This document shows positions 1-11,301 of a stretch of DNA of 64,000 bases, one piece after another (within the stretch, counting starts at the first letter, position 1; every line of letters begins with the position of its first letter). The notes under the pieces were generated by a model, which saw only the letters and a program-made list of their open reading frames with translations, ran no database searches and was not told the origin of the DNA. Position numbers and translations under genes: made by a program. This DNA comes from Rutpela maculata (lineage: Eukaryota > Arthropoda > Insecta > Coleoptera > Cerambycidae): NCBI GenBank assembly GCA_936432065.2, contig OW386286.2, positions 116,647,519 through 116,711,518 on the forward strand, read 5' to 3'.

Positions 1-587
1 TTGTAGTTAGTCCCTGAAATTAAACATAAATAAGTTATTTGTGAGGGTTGTGTGAATAACAAACATTACCCCTTAAGCCCTTAATCTGTATTGCTGGTTG
101 CCTAAGATGCTGACAACACAATTTTTTGGGATGCGCAGTCTATTTATAGTAGGTCGATGATTAGTAAGGTCTCTACTAACTGCAGTATGTAAGCCAAGTC
201 TATGGATCAAATAACAATAAATTGCATGATGTGGCAACTACGGACGTGAGCTTTCCACATCCAAATATCAATCGACTGGCTGACAAAAAAAATATGATAC
301 TCTTATACTTACATTCTGTTCATATCATATAACTATCTGCATTAATCTTAATTTACATAGGTGTAATGCACAAACACACGTGTTTTACAAATTATTTTCG
401 ATAAGCACATAAATTTAAATGTGACGTTTATAGGTAGGTAATACCTAACTTGCAGTGATCAAATCTAAGTTACAAAAAAAAAACATTTACAGTACCTACT
501 TACGTCACGAGTTTTCAAATTTTGAAAAACAATGTATTAGTGTACAAACAAGATATATATTATAAGTTAAGTAGTTATCATACTTAC
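1..587 (-). other. Intron 2 of the AUP1-like gene (partial)
   Basis: AT-rich sequence downstream of the exon-2 donor with no convincing further exon. The next exon is presumed to lie beyond the left edge. Confidence 0.5.
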
Positions 588-995
588 TGATATTGCACCA
601 GTAGCACTCATTATAGCTAACTGGTCAAATACAGATAAACTATTACTAACGTAAACATCAACGTTTTCCTTCTTCTTGGGATTTTCTACAGAAACTGTTA
701 TACCCAAAGCCAAACATACCACTTTATTAACAATTTTCTGGGTTACTGGTGTATCTGATACAATGTGTCCCAGAATGAAAAGGCTAAGAATTATTATAGC
801 TCTTAAGAGAAAAAGTACTAATCCAATAGGTACATATAAAATAAGTAAAAATAACTTGACATCATTTTCTGGCAACCTAAAAATAAAACATAGCAAATAA
901 ATTTTAAAAATAAGGATTTTACGTATTTTCTTCAGCCTAGATGTAAGTACTTACCTATTGTTTCTAAACAGATGTTTAATTTCAGTATGTGACAT
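588..995 (-). CDS. AUP1: AUP1-like lipid droplet/ER protein, exons 1 and 2 (5' part)
   Basis: Two coding exons read leftwards. Exon 1 (995 down to 955) starts with ATG and ends at a GTAAGT donor (954). Exon 2 (876 down to 588) follows a TTTTTAG acceptor and ends at GTAAGTA (587). The intron is only 78 bp. The phases match: 13 codons plus 2 nt, then exon 2 with 96 whole codons after the completed codon. The product opens with a charged N-terminus and the RLPEN motif, then a long hydrophobic hairpin (FLLILYVPIGLVLFLL and on), then the start of a PlsC-like acyltransferase domain. This is the AUP1 plan: a monotopic ER/lipid-droplet protein with later CUE and E2-binding domains, acting in ERAD and lipid droplets. 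Those later domains would lie left of the window. The usual HX4D acyltransferase motif reads SLSVFD here, so its His is replaced. AUP1 identity rests on recognising the family. Confidence 0.78.
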
Positions 996-1447
996 ATTTA
1001 CTAAATATTTTTTCCGTTTAATAAATACTCGACATAACGGTAGATTAGAGTTTTTTTAGTATTGAATAGATATAAGTTTAAATGTATACTATATTAAATG
1101 AACTTTTATTTTAATATGCGTTATTACTCAATAATTTGGTAAACGTAAAAAAACAAATATTCCATTAGTAAAACGTCACAAGTAATCGTAATGCGTTCCG
1201 ATTTACCCTTTACGTTACCGACCGGACTTCTAGGAGTTTGTTCGAGAATTGAGATTCAAAGTTTTGTGCATAGATTAAAGAATTGGTTTTGTGAAAGAAT
1301 AAGGATTTTTTCCCAACTTCCCGTTTGATCAACGGTAATGAGGCAAATGTGATGAATATAAATAAGAATATCGCGAAAATCACCCACCAACAGATGGCGC
1401 TCTTAGATATTCTTATTATATTCACGCCTTGCTCTCATGATCAATAT
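996..1447. other. 5' flank/5'UTR of the AUP1-like gene
   Basis: Sequence between the AUP1-like start codon and the border of element C copy 1. No TATA box or CpG-rich promoter is clear. A 71-codon minus-strand open frame at 1210-1425 has a hydrophobic start but no family I recognise and no link to the AUP1 frame, so I do not call it a gene. Confidence 0.4.
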
Positions 1448-3923
1448 CCCAGATAGCATTTATTATTCCACGAATGTACATTTTGCATTCCCAATGTTCT
1501 AATTGCATTCTGTACTTGCCATGTATGTTCTCTCAACATTCCCATATAAATAATATTTTCACATATACAATATGATTATACATACGATATAAATGGAATA
1601 TACAGAAAAGTTTATGTTCACAGTCGCATATACTGTGTACACGTATCAGGGAACGTTCTTTGTATATGTGTTCATGTACATCGTATGGACATTCGTCAAT
1701 GATTTTATCTGTATAATACAGGTATATTTTTTGTAGAAATATTTGCATCGCCCGAGCGCCGCGTCGATAGTAATATCATCAAAAGTTCAGCACTTTTAAC
1801 TCGAACGCTGGTTCGATTTTTGAACTAATAAAAATAAACCTGCATCACAACTGATGAGACAGCAATGCTAGTTTTATAGTACCTATCTACCACCTACAAA
1901 AATAATTATGATGTTTCTCTATCTATATAGATCTGGTTTAAGTACATTTATAATCATCCCCTGTGTGGTGTATGACGTTTTATAAATTTTAAATCGTTCG
2001 TCAATATTGTATATATGAAATATGTTTTAAATTTTGAATCCAGACTTTAGATTTATGATCGAATATTAAATAATAATGAATATGAAATATTAAATAATAG
2101 CGAATGAAATATTAAATAATAATGAATAATAATCCATTTTAAATTTATGTACTGTGTTCAATTAATTAGTAACTATCTCGGTAACTATCGGCATTTCTTA
2201 AGCAGGTAGTTCAGACTTAGAATGGTTATTTAATTACATTTTATCTTTTATATTTAGATTTCCGTTTTCCATGTCATTACAATCCCCTTGTAGAATTTTT
2301 TAAATGCGCGCCACGGTCCTTAGATTAGTGCGCATGCTCATCGTACTCTAGCAGACACGTCATGCTTTTGCTGTCAAATGTTGATTTCATGTAATCTATG
2401 GATTTCATTTTGTGTTTTGTTTTTTGTTTTCCCGTGATTTATTAATTAGTCAAAGTATACATTAATTGCATTGCAGTAAGTATTTTACAATTATTGTATA
2501 CAATATAACTACCACATAGTTTTGCTGTCATTTGCAGATATTTTATATTTAGGCACTAAAGTTTAATGTTTAATGTGTATCCCTTTGTACATATTATACT
2601 AAGCATACCACCTATATTAGTTATAATAATTACGGCGTTTGTAGGTATCGATTTTTTGGAAAAAAAAAACTGAGGTGGTTTTTGTAATGGTCTCGGTCCA
2701 CGAAAAGGAAGCTTGGTGGTCACCATTCAAACGGAAACAATTTGACTGATCATTGAAAAACAGGAGAAAACCCCCCCAGAAACGTGGACACTTTACGGGG
2801 TGTTTAAATCTTATTTTCAAGAAGGTAGGTTCGATCTATTTCAATATTAAGAAGCTTTTGTTTATTTAAATCACAATCATTGGATTTGATTACAACGTAC
2901 GAGTTGTGATAGGTATTTATTTGTAGTAATTTGCTTTATACCTATTTCAGAGGATTATAGAAGAGCTGCAATTGATTGAAAAGGGCAGAGATCATATCTG
3001 ATGTGAGAGTGAACAAAAACAAATCAAAGGACTATGTACAAAAAACACATTATTCCTCCTGTCAGATGAACATAATGATATCGAAGAACATATTGGAAGC
3101 CGTCGACTTCCCAAGAAATTTTGTCCATACTAGAAGCTGAAAGAAGATATGTTCTTTTAATAACTCTGGTAGGCATTTAAAATCAAGTACTTACCTAAAA
3201 TTTCGAATGTTCACTTGAACGAATTTCATAGGTATGAAAAAGAAAAATTAATAAAAGCCACACTTCGATTTAGGTGTAAAAACTTAAGTATTGTGGATAT
3301 TTATTGTCAGCAAATGTGGCAATGAAGTGTTTATGCCTAAATCGATGTGTGGTTTTTATTAACTTTTCTTTTTCATCTAAAATTCATTCAAGTGAACGTT
3401 CGAAACTTCAGGTACCTACATTTAAAATCACAAGCATTAAATATTTCCGAATTCCAAACAAATATCTATGTTTTGTAGGTAAAGGACACCGCATAAAACA
3501 AATGAATAAAAGGGCACAGTCAAATGGGCTGAAAATGCAGAATGTCTGAAAATGGCCAGTTTGAAAGGTCAAAGATCAGGAAGATCGGTACCCACTAATG
3601 TCATAGTTGAGAGTATTATGTGATGAGTTGTTTAATGTTGTTATTCATATTCATAAGACCGGAAATGCCGCAGGTTTCATGAATGAGGCGGTGATTTTTT
3701 TTAAGTTCCTATGCTTATTTTAAAGTGAGGGTGTGCATGTGTGTGTATGTGTGTAGTGGGGGGGGGGGGGGTTGTTGGTTAGCGTGCGTGAGAGAGTGAA
3801 AGTGTGTTCCTATCAAAGAGTTGTAATGTATGAGCAGTGGACAGCGCGCAAACGGTGTGAGCATTCTCATCCTTCTCACACAGTTCGTTCTCTCTTTGTC
3901 GCACAGCACATGAGGGGCTGTGT

Positions 3924-4213
3924 CACGGTCAATAAACGATACGGTTGCATCAATCAGCAGCTTTAGGACGAGAGAGACGCGGGGGGCGGGAAATCGAATA
4001 AAAGAGATAGACATAATTTCCGTGCAAAAGACAGAGACAAAGATGCTTGTAGTGTCTACAGGTGACGTAGGCTGTAGACCCTACCGGAATCTTTTTGTCT
4101 CTGTCTTCTGCACGGAAATCAGATATGTCTGTCTCTTTCATTCGATTTTCCGCCCCCCGCGTCTCTCGTCATAAAGCTGCTGATTGATGCAACCGTATCG
4201 TTTATTGACCGTG
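3924..4213. mobile_element. 290-bp foldback MITE inside element C copy 1 (TSD GGGCTGTGT)
   Basis: Almost perfect inverted halves begin CACGGTCAATAAACGATACG and end with the reverse complement. A 9-bp direct repeat GGGCTGTGT flanks it (3915-3923 and 4214-4222). Element C copy 2 has the empty site with a single copy of this 9-mer (about 43156-43164, minus strand), so the insertion is directly visible. The 9-bp TSD fits MuDR/Mutator-type elements; Merlin-like is the alternative. It is non-coding. Confidence 0.9.
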
Positions 4214-4740
4214 GGGCTGTGTTGCTTTGTAAAACAGAGTGGAGAGCAAAGGAGAGGGTACGAGGTGTGCGACAAGGACAAGGATGCTCGCGCCGTCCAG
4301 CAAATCAACGGCTTATTTCCTGTAGTCAGAACTCTTTGGTTCATATGTGCAAATACATTAGAATAACAACATTAAACAAATCCTCATCATATGATACTCT
4401 CAACTATGACAGCGGGTACCGATATTCCTGATCTTTGACCTTTCATATCTCAAAAACTGGCGATTTTCAGATATTGTGCCCATGAAAACTTTTGATCAGG
4501 ATATTATGAAGTACAACATACTACATTTTCAGCCCATTTGACTTTACCTTCTTTTCCATTTATTTTGTGCCTGCCGTGTCCTTTATGATAATATCAATTT
4601 GTTTAATTTATGTTTGATCAGTTTTATTTTTTCTGTAAGATCTTTGTAACATGTTTTTATATTTTTCAACTTTATCATGGCCAGTTTTTAAAGAGAAGTA
4701 AGTACCTATTCAAATATAATACAATGTATTTTCTTTTGTA

Positions 4741-4918
4741 GTTGGACTAGCACGTGTATCTCCTCCGCTGGACAGGAAGGAAATACCTTCTCCTAAAAAT
4801 TGGAAAAGCCAAAAGAAAGTATTCAGCCCGTAGGATCAGTCACAGATGATGTGTTGGGAATGAAAAGTGGACTTTCGCAATTACAAGTATCACCATCGGC
4901 AACACCTGGACACTGGTT
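4741..4918 (+). pseudogene. Decayed terminal coding exon of element C
   Basis: After a TTTTCTTTTGTAG acceptor an open frame begins VGLARVSPPLDRKEIPS and stops early near 4830. A second frame continues with SVTDDVL, KSGLSQLQVS and ends SATPGHWF-stop. The same two-frame structure occurs in copy 2 (about 42465-42640, minus strand), but the two copies differ in which bases are missing at the break. This suggests one ancestral reading frame, separately damaged in each copy. I do not recognise the protein; a C-terminal piece of the element's own transposase is the obvious guess. Confidence 0.4.
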
Positions 4919-5619
4919 TTGAAAATGTAAGCCCTCCAATTTTTACTATTTTTTATTTATTGACTAAAAAATTCGTTATAGTAAAATATGACAGTTCATA
5001 AGTTGCAAAGAAAATTTTTTTGTTAAAAAAAATCTCAATTGAAATTTTTGTCACAATTGTTTTTTATTATTGCAATTCATTTTTGTAACAAAAATAAAAA
5101 TATATTTAAAGTAACAACTGTTTTATTTATACCTCTTCCTAAATAAAATCATGTTTTGTTCTTGGCAATTTAAAACACGATTTGAAAGATAAAACTTTAA
5201 GGTAATGTAATATGATCATTAGATTTTTTCATAAATAACACGTTAAATATGATTTTTAAGCTGAAGTTTTAGAGTGACAAATGTTTGATCCATTTTAAAA
5301 TGGTTTTTAACAGATTATATTAACGTAAAACTATTTTTTTTTACATATATTCTTGGACCTTTGTAAAGTATTGTTATAGCAAATACAGTTTTATTTAAGT
5401 TTATTTAGCATTTGTATGCTCCATTCAATAAAATGTGATGAATAAAACATTTGACTTTAGTTGAAAATTAATGGTAAAAACAAATTTTCTGCGCATATAT
5501 TCCACATTTACTTACGTAATATTCTTCACAAGGAATGTGAAATGTGGAAAATTAGAATAAGTACCTAATAAATGACTGTAACAATTAAACTTTAAAATTA
5601 GATATTGGATTTATTATAT

Positions 5620-5825
5620 GCAAGTACTTCACTCATATCGTGTATTCTCTTGAGTTTAATTATTATAATAATTTATTATTTGCTGTAATCATAGATGAGT
5701 CGCTGCGTCATACTGAACATATTCAGAATGAAGCAGCGACTCATCAATGATTACAATAAGTAATAAATTATTATAATAATTAAACTCTGAAGAAAATACT
5801 TGGCATGAGTGAAGTACTTATAGCT
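5620..5825. repeat. Long hairpin in element C
   Basis: Two roughly 90-bp arms around about 5730, including GATGAGTCGCTGC and its complement and an AT-rich stretch around TTATTATAATAATT. It is preserved in copy 2 (about 41560-41760). It may be a functional subterminal structure or a captured MITE. Confidence 0.7.
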
Positions 5826-6225
5826 GCCACTGATACATAATGTTCATTCCTAAAATATACATGCATCATAGATTTATGATCCATGTGTAACATACCAGGC
5901 ACCTACGGTTTAATTCCTACGAAGGTAGTACTCATATACCGTGAACATGCAGTGTACATTGTGAATGTAGGATGGACCTTCCTCCTTTATACCTCATGTA
6001 TCTATGAGTATATCAATATACGTTTCTGGTTCATATCAAGTTCCGTTTTGGTCTATGGGTACGTTGTAGGAATCTCACTCGTATATCGAGAGGCGGTCAT
6101 CTGTACGTCTCTCTGACATTCAGATTTTCTACATGGAATACAAAATGAATATTCATTCTTAGTTCCATGGGTACATAAAGTACATTCCGAGCACATGCTC
6201 TGAATGTAAAAATGCTATCTGGGAT

Positions 6226-6660
6226 TGTAGTTCTACTATCGTCCACTGTGTGGCGCCGCGAATAACAAAGCTAAAATTTATTTGTCCCTCCCTGTATTAC
6301 CTTTCTCACTCATCTTCAGCTGTCAGTTTTCTATTTTCGTGTACTGGAATGGTCGGCTACGATAATACTCGCTGGAAAATGGTTTAAAATCAAAGAAAAT
6401 ACATTTCATCACCGAAGATTCATAATCTTTTAAAGACGTATTCGTCAATGAAAAAGAAAAGGTGGACGCAACGATGTAAATACATTCGTAAATATGAGTT
6501 ATCATTAAACGACCTAACAAATAGGGAAATGGAGGACGTAGCTAGTCCCTAGTCACAGTAAGTTGAAAGTAAAATTCAGAATTTAATTTCAGGTTTTGGT
6601 TGAGAATAGGAAATATTATACATAGTGGTTTGGATTAAGTGAATAAAGCAGACTGGTTAT
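6226..6660 (+). other. Host sequence, possible 5' exon
   Basis: Single-copy-looking DNA between element C1 and the tandem repeat. A CACA|GTAAGT donor-like site lies at about 6557. Frames upstream of it close before the donor, so any exon ending there would be 5'UTR. No gene call is supported. Confidence 0.25.
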
Positions 6661-6860
6661 ATAAATTAGAAACCTAGTTAACTTGTGTAAGTTTTCTAGA
6701 AGGTCATGTATATGACAAGCAGCAGACCCCCTTGTAAAAATTAGAAACCTAGTTAACTTGTGTAAGTTTTCTAGAAGGTCATGTATATGACAAGCTGCAG
6801 ACCCTTATAAAATTATAAACCTATTTGACTTGACTAAGTCTCTAGAAGGTCATGGTATGA
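6661..6860. repeat. Three-copy tandem repeat, ~78-bp unit
   Basis: The unit around TAGAAACCTAGTTAACTTG and TTTTCTAGAAGGTCATG appears twice almost exactly and a third time diverged. Confidence 0.8.
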
Positions 6861-6921
6861 CAAATTGTTGGTTGGCCAGGAAAGAGAAATTTAAAAACAG
6901 GTATATATTTAAAATTTTAGG

Positions 6922-7011
6922 TAGTATATATCGACATAAGAAAAGTACAGGTGCAAAGGAAATAAGCCCACCAGACTTGGACAAAGCCAACGGGCAATTC
7001 AGAAAGAAGAA
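6922..7011 (+). pseudogene. Possible host exon, left half, interrupted by element A
   Basis: After an AAAATTTTAG acceptor, an open plus-strand frame rich in Lys and polar residues (ISPPDLDKANGQFRKK) runs into element A. The right half resumes at 51242 beyond the element. I do not recognise the protein. If the two halves belong together, the 44-kb nest sits in a coding exon. Confidence is low because the join falls beside a 12-G run and the frames differ by one base there. Confidence 0.35.
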
Positions 7012-7019
7012 CCCTGTCA

Positions 7020-8860
7020 AAAAATCCTTATAAAAACTTATAAAAAAAAAGTATAAGTTTTTATAATTTTTGATGTGTGTATTTGAAATGTGTTTTAACT
7101 GTAAATTCTCATATGGTATCTACCAGTATTGATGAGTTTTTTTAGTATATGTAATTAAAAGTTTTTATAGGTTTTTATAGTATTTTGAATGTAAATTCCT
7201 ATATGATATCTATTAGTATTGATGAGTTTTTATACTACATGTAATTAAAAATTTCTATAGGTTTTTATAGGTTTGTATAGTGTTTTGAATGTAAATTCCC
7301 CATAGAAATTATATTACTATTGATAGTTTTTTTTACAGATTTTGGTTGTGTATTTGAAGCATATTTTTAATGCCAAATCCCATAAACTTACATAGGTAAG
7401 TAAATATTATTTGCTTACTATTAATATTTCAAATATCAATAGTATAGTGGTAAACACTAAATACTGCAAAAGTCCTTGTTTCCTCTAGCGTTCTAGCCTA
7501 AACGCATTAGTAGTAAAAGAGAATGCTTTACTTTTAATTTAACAAGCCCACACTAGTTTCTTAGGTCACATTAGATTAGATATGAATCAGCGACATGTAT
7601 AACAGCTCCCTCTACTGCAGGCTGGAGTATGTAACACTAAACTTTCATAAGTTTTAATTATGTGTGTGTGTGTGTGTTTTAAATGTACATTCCTCGTATG
7701 AAACCTATTAGTATACGTAAGTTTCTATAGTATTTGAAATACAAAGTTTTTTATAAGTTCTAAATGTGGTCTGATGTGCGGCTATTTGAAATGTGTTTTT
7801 AATGTAAATTCCTTGCCTGAGGTCTATCAGCATTTGCATATATTAATAGGAAATGTAAAGTTTTTATGATATTTGCTGCGTACAATGGGATTTTAATGTA
7901 AATTACCTATATGGAGTCTATCAGTAGTTATATGTATTAGTATAATTAAGTTTTTATAGTATTTGAAATACAAAGTTTTTATAAGTTCTGAATGTGGTTT
8001 GATGTGATTATTTGAGATGTGTTTTTAATGTAAATTCCTTGCCTGAGGTCTATCAGCATTTGCATATATTAATAGGAAATAATACGAAGTTTTTATAAGA
8101 TTTCCTGCGTACAATGGGTTTTTTATGTAAATTCCCTATATGAAGTCTAACAGTAGTTATACGTTTTCACGGTAATTGAAATATGAAGTGATATAGATAT
8201 TTTATATGTATTTGAAAAATATTTTCAACGAAAATTCTCCATACGAGACCTATCAGTATTTGTAAGTTCTTATATGGTGTTTGAAGTACGAAGGTTTTAT
8301 AGATTCAGATGTGTCTAAGTTTTTGAAGTATTTGAAATGTGTTTTGAATGTAAATTCTTTACCTGAAGTCTATCAACACTTGCACGTTTTAATAATAAAC
8401 ACGAAGTTTTTATAAAATTCTATGAGGATATGCGATGGGGTTTAAAGTAAATTCCCTGAATGAAGTCTATCAGTATATTTATAAGTGTTTATGGTAATTA
8501 AATTGCGAAGTTTTATAGGTTTTTATATAAATTTGAAAGATATTAATGTAAATTCTCAGTACGAGGCCTATAAGTATTTATAAATTTTTATGGCGTTTGA
8601 AACACAAAAATTTTATAGATTCTGTGAGTTTTTAATGTATATTCCTCCTTTGAGGTCCATTGTAAGACTTTTATGCTTTTGTGGGAATAAGAGGGTTTTC
8701 AAAAATGCAATGTATATATAGTATATACTTACAATGGATTTTAATGTAAATTATATGAAATCTATTGTATTAGTAAGTTTAGTTCAGTAAGTATTGTAAC
8801 TTTTTTAGGTTGACTACTATTGAAATCCCATGAAAACTTTTCAAATTAATAGTTGTAAAT
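7020..8860. repeat. Degenerate minisatellite body of element A (left part)
   Basis: Repeating motifs (AATGTAAATTCC, AGTCTATCAGTA, AAGTTTTTATA) recur every 100-250 bp with heavy divergence. The same repeat type resumes at 50160-51180. No genes. Confidence 0.75.
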
Positions 8861-8929
8861 CAGAGCTGGGTAATTCCTGGTGAAAAAGTAATTAGCAATT
8901 ACAATTCCTTTTTTTTCGTGTAATTGTAA

Positions 8930-9165
8930 TTGTAATTAAGTACTTTTTTTTATTAAAGTAATTTGGAATTGTAATTGCAGGAAAATTGTTGAAGGAATTG
9001 TAATTTGTAATTATATTATTTGAACTATCTAATTACAATTACTTTTTCCAATTACAATTACTTTTTCCAATTACAATTTACTTTTTCCAATTATAATTAC
9101 TTTCTCCAATTACAATTACTTTTTCCAATTACAATTACTTTTTTCAATTACAATTACTTTAAGAA
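8930..9165. repeat. AATTACAATTACTTTTTCC short tandem array
   Basis: About eight copies of a 19-bp unit inside the hAT-type element. The complementary motif occurs at 49970-50140 near its other end, so this may be a subterminal repeat. The 63-codon open frame here is a by-product of the repeat. Confidence 0.85.
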
Positions 9166-9407
9166 CATGCGTATGTGGTTTAAAAAACAAGAATACTACT
9201 GCTTTGACTAGGTATAGATAAATGTATATTATATTATGTATGTGTGTGCGTGCGTGTATTTATTTCTGTAAGTATGTGAATGTGTTAAAATTTGTATTTT
9301 TTTTTTAATTTTTACGTGACTCAGGTAGCCGCTTCATGTATAATTGAAGGGTAACCATGGTCTATCTTTTACTTTTCAAAACGAGTATTTTGATATTATA
9401 CCTCGCC

Positions 9408-9413
9408 TACCTT
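9408..9413. other. Polinton 6-bp target-site duplication, left
   Basis: TACCTT immediately before AGTAGTAAAG; repeated at 49253-49258 directly after CTTTACTACT. Confidence 0.9.
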
Positions 9414-9870
9414 AGTAGTAAAGAAATGACAGTTTTGTGACACCCCCACCACTTTTTAGTACCCCCCCTCCACTTTTCCAGAACCCCCCTCCATTTTTCA
9501 TAAGCCACGCCCCATCCCCTCTACTCTTCCAGAACCCCCTCCATTTTTCATAAGTCACACCCCATCCCCTCTACTCTTCTATAACCCCCCCCCCACTTTT
9601 CCCCAAGCCCCGCTCAATCCCCCACCAATTTCTCAGAACCCCCCTCCATTTTTTCATAAGCCACGCCCCACCCCCTCCACTCTTCCATAACCCCCTCCAT
9701 TTTTTCATAAGCCACGCCCCACCCCCTCCCTACCTCATCACCATGGAAGGGGTATGTCATAGTTTAGGCAGTACATATTTTACCATTGCTCCAAACACTG
9801 AATCACTATGCCCGTCTGTGTATGGATATGTATCAGATGTATGAGTGTATTAAAGGAATATATGAAAATC
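9414..9870. repeat. Polinton left TIR with C-rich ~50-bp units
   Basis: It matches 48735-49252 in inverted orientation. The outer part is a tandem array around CCATTTTTCATAAGCCACGC, CCCCTCTACTCTTCC and runs of C. The inner part includes a small ORF start (ATG at 9808, MPVCVWICIRC). A diverged second copy of the inner part lies at about 9935-10040. Confidence 0.9.
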
Positions 9871-10029
9871 TATCCCACCATAATTCAAACCTCCCACCTC
9901 ACATGCCTACTATAATTCTGAACCCCCTTCCCTCATCATTACCATGGAAGAGGGTAATCTGAGATGTCATAGGTTAATCAGTACATATCTTACCACAATT
10001 CTAAACACTTTAACATTATTATACTCATC

Positions 10030-10446
10030 GTGTCTGAATGTGTCGGATGTAAAAGTTTACCACATCACACTGTGTTCTTCGTGATTAGTTACCAAATCAA
10101 TTGTAAGGATTTTACGGAAAATATGGATCCAGCACTGAGCTGCCCACACTGTCAAAGAAGTGAATTAATAAAAGAGCACCAGCATGGTAAAAATTTGTAT
10201 GATTTTACTGAGGAAGAGTTACAACATTTCCCATTAATATATCTGATTGAAAAAGTTAAACCCATTGAACTTCTTTATGCATGGTCTAAATTACCAAGAG
10301 TATATACACAAGATTTTAAACTAATGGTTCAACTACCTTGCTTTGTCCACCATAACCGACCACAATGGCATAGTCATGTGGATGGCCCACCAGAGCCGCA
10401 ATCCAGATGTAATGTATGTAAATGGGGGCTTCAAAAATGTGGGTGA
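10030..10446 (+). CDS. Cys/His-rich small Polinton protein, unassigned
   Basis: Open frame of 138 codons with a GTG first codon; the first ATG is at 10123 (MDPALSCPHCQ), giving 107 residues, which I consider the likelier start. Cys/His pairs (CPHC; later CFVHH and CNVCKWGLQKC) suggest zinc binding. A DFTEEEL segment and a helical middle are visible. It lies next to the left TIR and converges on the coiled-coil gene. The upstream part, ECVGCK, aligns with the start of the zinc-ribbon ORF in the TIR, so this reading frame may have arisen from a duplicated TIR end. Poly(A) signals lie near 10500. Function unknown. Confidence 0.6.
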   Translation: MSECVGCKSLPHHTVFFVISYQINCKDFTENMDPALSCPHCQRSELIKEHQHGKNLYDFTEEELQHFPLIYLIEKVKPIELLYAWSKLPRVYTQDFKLMVQLPCFVHHNRPQWHSHVDGPPEPQSRCNVCKWGLQKCG

Positions 10447-10725
10447 TTTATGCTGTTAAATAATTGTAAATATTTATGATAATACCTTTAATGTGGTGAA
10501 ATAATAAAAAAAAACAAACAATAATGTGTGTCCTTTTATTTAAGAAATAAATTAATTTTTCATTGAACCACCCGGTATAATTAGAGTTGTAATAAGAAAA
10601 CAAAAATACACATTTAATTTTATACATTTATTTTTGTAAATACAAATTATGAATATGCATATATTAATGAGTATTAACAATAATAATAATTAAAATAAAT
10701 TTAAAAAGCAATTAAAAAAAATACT

Positions 10726-11301
10726 CTATTTAAATGGAAAATTTACCACAAAGTCTCTCACATATTCCAAACTCCCTTCAATTTCATTTTGCTTCGTTTT
10801 TATATGGGAGTGTAAATCGGCTAATTCTCGTTGTTTTTTTTCAATTTTTTTAAGTTTCCTATTTAAAGTATTTTGCTGATTTTGGCAGTGTCGAGTATAC
10901 CTCCCTGACTCAACAATTAATACCTTCCGTACCTCGTGCAAAAATTTAGTTCTAGCTCCCTTCATTTCATCATCATGGGCATCACATTTCCTCTTAACTT
11001 GATGAATATAATTTGTGAAGAGCTCATCTTCCGAGTCATCCTCATTTTCCTCAGAACTACGACGAGCAACCTCACTTCTCTGATGTGATGCAGATGGGGC
11101 TGATGCTGATGGGACTGCTTCAAAAATGGGGCGAAGAGTTCCAAGATCGCCTTCAGTAATGCATAACTCAGAATCTACAGATTCAACTGAACGAATTGAG
11201 TTCATTCGCTGACACACTTTTTCTTCAAATGATATGTCTTCATATAATTCATCAGGAGTTGCCGAACGTTTGTTACTTGAAAAACTTTTTTGTGCACACA
11301 T
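10726..11301 (-). CDS. Coiled-coil Polinton protein, unassigned
   Basis: 191 residues from ATG at 11301 (MCAQKSFSS). The frame stays open upstream to 11481, but that part is a hydrophobic AT-rich extension and is probably leader sequence. The N-terminal half is acidic and Ser-rich (RRSSEENEDDSEDEL). The C-terminal 90 residues form a strong heptad pattern with Lys/Glu/Gln (NRKLKKIEKKQREL). It stands between the left-end gene and POLB on the opposite strand, and AATAAA-like signals lie below 10726. I do not recognise a named family; a DNA-binding or virion accessory role is only a guess. Confidence 0.6.
   Translation of the reverse strand: MCAQKSFSSNKRSATPDELYEDISFEEKVCQRMNSIRSVESVDSELCITEGDLGTLRPIFEAVPSASAPSASHQRSEVARRSSEENEDDSEDELFTNYIHQVKRKCDAHDDEMKGARTKFLHEVRKVLIVESGRYTRHCQNQQNTLNRKLKKIEKKQRELADLHSHIKTKQNEIEGSLEYVRDFVVNFPFK

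Larger units (their letters stand above)
1448..6223 (+). mobile_element. Element C, copy 1 (CCCAGATAGCATTT TIRs, TSD AT)
   Basis: A 4.8-kb DNA transposon. It begins CCCAGATAGCATTT and ends with the reverse complement, and is flanked by a 2-bp repeat AT (1446-1447 and 6224-6225). The whole element recurs inverted at 41172-45551 with about 95% identity by eye. Subterminal regions are rich in ATGTACATT-like words, and a large hairpin lies at about 5620-5825. The plus strand holds decayed exon-like pieces with splice-like borders (about 2640-2825, 2950-3180, 4741-4918), so it may descend from an autonomous element. No intact transposase is visible. The 2-bp A/T TSD excludes hAT, piggyBac and MuDR. 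An ISL2EU-like (PHIS) origin is possible but unproven. Confidence 0.85.

Noticed and set aside
1533..1748. 71-codon frame present in all element C copies (also 45251-45466, 47937-48152)
   Set aside because: It covers subterminal ATGTACAT-rich sequence; preservation follows from recent copying. No domain.
3715..4431. Several overlapping frames of 60-99 codons
   Set aside because: They read through the G-tract and the inverted arms of the MITE; none continues in copy 2.
5883..6116. 77-codon frame at the other end of element C (also 41233-41502)
   Set aside because: Same reasoning: subterminal transposon sequence with repeat-derived residues.
9020..9211. 63-codon frame with repeated YNYF
   Set aside because: Direct translation of the AATTACAATTACTTTTTCC tandem repeat.
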